From contig JANLIQ010000009.1 in assembly GCA_024654065.1 (NCBI GenBank), positions 1 through 22,234 on the forward strand: a stretch of DNA of 22,234 nucleotides, given 5' to 3'. A model generated the notes under the pieces. It did not search any database and was not told where the DNA came from. It saw only the letters and a list, made by a program, of their open reading frames with translations. The position numbers and the translations under genes were made by a program. Positions 20,227 to 22,234 of the stretch are shown in pieces. This DNA is from Candidatus Berkelbacteria bacterium. GTDB lineage: Bacteria > Patescibacteriota > UBA1384 > 2-12-FULL-50-11. Numbering within the stretch: position 1 is the stretch's first letter; each line of letters opens with the position of its first letter.

Positions 20227-20239
20227 TTACAGGTAAACT
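20211..20239 (+). promoter_or_regulatory. Leaderless promoter of aspS
   Basis: TTTTCA (20211-20216), 17-bp spacer, TAAACT (20234-20239), which ends 6 nt before the aspS ATG at 20246. The -35 box is weak (four of six consensus bases), but the spacing repeats that of three nearby genes. Confidence 0.5.
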
Positions 20240-20245
20240 AAAAGT

Positions 20246-21625
20246 ATGCAGAGAATATTAAGCAACCAAGTAAATGATTTAGTCGGCAAGTCTGTGATGA
20301 TGCAGGGTTGGGCTCAAACAGTTCGAGCCCATGCTAAGGTAGTTTTTATTGACTTACGAGATCGAACCGGATTAACCCAGTTGGTCATTACGGGCGAGCT
20401 GGTCGAACAAGCCAAAGGAATCACTAACGAATCTGTCATTACCATTAATGGGACCGTAACAGAGCGACCGCAATCGCTAATTAACGCCAACATTGCCTCC
20501 GGTAAAGTAGAGGTTCAGGTAAAAGAAGTCTCAGTAGAGACGGTAGCTGAACCACTTCCATTCCCGCTAACCGAAGAAAAAGTTTCAGAAGAGGTTAGGC
20601 TTAAATATCGTTATCTAGATATCCGTAGAAAAAAATTGTCAGATAATTTACGGGCTCGTTCCGCGGCCAATGAGTTTATACGTACGTTCCTACTTAAAAA
20701 AGATTTTGTTGAAGTAGAAACACCTTATATATCTAAATCTACTCCAGAAGGAGCACGTGACTATTTAGTGCCAAGCCGAATTGAACCAGGCAAATTTTAC
20801 GCTCTGCCGCAATCGCCTCAGCAATATAAACAGCTTTTGATGGTTGCTGGGTTAGAGCGCTACTTCCAGATTGCTCGTTGTTTTCGTGACGAAGATTCAC
20901 GAGGTGATCGGCAACCAGAATTCACTCAACTTGATTTAGAGATGTCCTTTACTAATCGTGACGAGGTAATGGAATTAATAGAGGATTTATTTACCTCGCT
21001 TGTTAAGAAATTATTCCCAGAAAAAGCCTTTACCTTCGATAGATTCCCTCGGCTGAAGTACGCCGACACGATAAAGGAGTATAACTCGGATAAACCAGAC
21101 TTGCGTAAAGATAAAAGTAACGATGATGAGCTAGCCTTTGCATTTGTTGTTGATTTTCCGCTCTTTGAATGGAAAGAATCCGAAAAACGATATGACGCAA
21201 CACATCACCCGTTCACTAGTCCAACCCCTGAATTCGAAGATAACTTTGAAAAGAAGCCCAAAGAAGCACTCTCATTACAGTACGATTTAGTGTTAAACGG
21301 TTCTGAGATTGCTGGCGGTAGTATCCGTATCCATAAGCCAGAAGTATTGGAGCGTGTGTTCTCTTTTATGGGTCACTCTAAAGAGGGGATACAGGCTAAG
21401 TTTGGCCACCTACTAGAAGCCTTCCGCTACGGCGTGCCGCCACACGGCGGTATTGCACCAGGACTAGACCGTTTGTACACAATCCTACTGAAAGAGGAGT
21501 CGATCCGAGACGTGATAGCGTTTCCAAAAACAGGGGATGGTCACGACTTGCTAATGAACGCGCCAAGCGATGTAGACGAAGCTCAGCTCAAAGAGTTAGG
21601 CCTTCAGCTCCGACCAAAAAAATAA
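20246..21625 (+). CDS. aspS: Aspartyl-tRNA synthetase, bacterial type without the GAD insertion
   Basis: AspRS charges tRNA-Asp. The 459-residue protein is clearly of bacterial type: an N-terminal OB-fold anticodon domain (GWAQTVRAHAKVVFIDLRDRTG in two strands, 21-42), then PEGARDYLVPSR, QSPQQYKQLLMVAGLERYFQIARCFRDEDSRGDRQPEFTQLD (189-230, in several motifs including motif 2), ATHHPFTSP, and YGVPPHGGIAPGLDRL (395-410, motif 3). Usual bacterial length is about 590. The difference falls between residues about 287 and 296, where the GAD insertion of about 130 residues should be and only a short Lys/Asp-rich linker remains. It has its own promoter, and its stop is one base before the next gene. 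Confidence 0.95.
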   Translation: MQRILSNQVNDLVGKSVMMQGWAQTVRAHAKVVFIDLRDRTGLTQLVITGELVEQAKGITNESVITINGTVTERPQSLINANIASGKVEVQVKEVSVETVAEPLPFPLTEEKVSEEVRLKYRYLDIRRKKLSDNLRARSAANEFIRTFLLKKDFVEVETPYISKSTPEGARDYLVPSRIEPGKFYALPQSPQQYKQLLMVAGLERYFQIARCFRDEDSRGDRQPEFTQLDLEMSFTNRDEVMELIEDLFTSLVKKLFPEKAFTFDRFPRLKYADTIKEYNSDKPDLRKDKSNDDELAFAFVVDFPLFEWKESEKRYDATHHPFTSPTPEFEDNFEKKPKEALSLQYDLVLNGSEIAGGSIRIHKPEVLERVFSFMGHSKEGIQAKFGHLLEAFRYGVPPHGGIAPGLDRLYTILLKEESIRDVIAFPKTGDGHDLLMNAPSDVDEAQLKELGLQLRPKK

Positions 21626-21626
21626 C

Positions 21627-22234
21627 ATGCGGATCGCTGGTTTTGAAGATACCCGAAAAAGTCTTACCCCCAGATTAATAGGAATTGGTTTACTCTTGCT
21701 CGCGGTAGTTCTGATTGCTCCGAATTCTGATGGCTCCTTAGTAGCTAGCTCAACTTCAGAACAAGCTGGTCCTTTACTGTCTAAACAATTAGACACGACA
21801 AAGAGCTATGTAGACTTGACGCCTAAAGCTAAGAAGCCCCTAATTTATGCCAAGCAATATGTTTTATTAGATGCCACTAACGCCGAGATTATTGTTTCTC
21901 AAGGGGAAGATACTCCGGTACCGATAGCTTCAACGACCAAGATGGTTACTGCTCTTGTGGCCTTAGAGAAATTACCGCTTGACACGGTAGTGACCGTTTC
22001 CGATAAACCACCAAAAATCCAGGGTTCGAAAATTGGCTTACTTAGTGGTGAAAAAATATCTGTTCGAAGTTTAATCCAGGGGCTTTTAATATACTCTGGT
22101 AACGACGCCGCTTTCGCTTTAGCTGAAGCCTATGCAGACCGACCTGGTGACTACTTACAATTTGTTAAAGCAATGAACGATTTTGCTACATCTAACCACT
22201 TAGTTAACGATACCTATGGCTACCCTGCTGGTTT
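21627..22234 (+). CDS. D-alanyl-D-alanine carboxypeptidase (PBP5-like), 3' end off the right edge
   Basis: The first 202 codons of a serine peptidase of the DacA/S11 family are visible. Residues 17-32 are a hydrophobic export signal or anchor. The active-site motif STTK (Ser102, Lys105) and the second motif SGN (157-159) are present with family spacing; the third motif (KTG) would lie beyond the window. The enzyme trims the terminal D-Ala of peptidoglycan stem peptides outside the membrane, so the cell makes a wall. It starts one base after aspS, with no ribosome site, so transcription is probably shared. Confidence 0.9.
   Translation, partial: MRIAGFEDTRKSLTPRLIGIGLLLLAVVLIAPNSDGSLVASSTSEQAGPLLSKQLDTTKSYVDLTPKAKKPLIYAKQYVLLDATNAEIIVSQGEDTPVPIASTTKMVTALVALEKLPLDTVVTVSDKPPKIQGSKIGLLSGEKISVRSLIQGLLIYSGNDAAFALAEAYADRPGDYLQFVKAMNDFATSNHLVNDTYGYPAG

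Noticed and set aside
1..22234. CRISPR arrays, insertion sequences, prophage parts, integrase sites, rRNA or tRNA genes
   Set aside because: No repeat-spacer arrays, transposase motifs, terminal inverted repeats or RNA gene sequences were recognised on either strand by reading.
1..22234. Alternative genetic code with UGA read as Gly or Trp
   Set aside because: TGA ends rplD, rplN and the four-TM gene at the expected family C-termini, within ATGA overlaps.

Overview
The window reads as one stretch of a compact bacterial chromosome, very probably from a Patescibacteria/CPR lineage. Three things point there. The long ribosomal-protein operon has no rpmD (L30) between rpsE and rplO, a loss described as general in CPR. 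Genes are tightly packed with overlapping starts and stops. Many proteins are cut down to their cores. UGA serves as a stop codon (for example rplD and rplN end in TGA inside ATGA overlaps), which argues against the UGA=Gly groups Gracilibacteria and Absconditabacteria. I cannot name the lineage further.

Layout. Positions 1-225 (minus) hold the 5' part of a small cysteine-rich protein gene running off the left edge. It is divergent from a plus-strand block at 414-15652: rplC-rplD-rplW-rplB-rpsS-rplV-rpsC-rplP-rpmC-rpsQ-rplN-rplX-rplE-rpsZ-rpsH-rplF-rplR-rpsE-rplO-secY, then a membrane-anchored LysM protein that is not part of the classical order, then adk-map-infA-rpmJ-rpsM-rpsK-rpsD-rpoA-rplQ-rplM-rpsI. 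Promoter-like sites sit before rplC, infA and rpoA. A perfect hairpin terminator (15731-15758) separates this block from a convergent minus-strand orphan gene (15776-16105). From 16232 to the right edge come a DedA-family membrane protein, a PolB-type 3'-5' exonuclease, rbfA, a four-TM protein, pheS, pheT, aspS and the start of a D,D-carboxypeptidase.

How it works together. Most of the window makes the translation machine: ribosomal proteins, IF1, RbfA, MetAP, two aminoacyl-tRNA synthetases, the SecY channel and the RNA polymerase alpha subunit. Reduction is the main theme. RpoA lacks its C-terminal domain. PheT lacks the EMAP and B3/B4 editing domains, PheS lacks its coiled-coil arm, and AspRS lacks the GAD insertion. 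L4, S4 and L17 lack normal N-termini.

The most unusual signal is regulatory. Four plus-strand genes (DedA, exonuclease, rbfA, aspS) each have a -35/-10 pair with 17-bp spacing whose -10 box ends exactly 6 nt before the start codon, predicting leaderless mRNAs. infA is nearly the same. Many operon-internal genes carry Shine-Dalgarno sites. The two minus-strand orphan genes have strong promoters, leaders with GGAGGA and a different, C/G-ending codon style.
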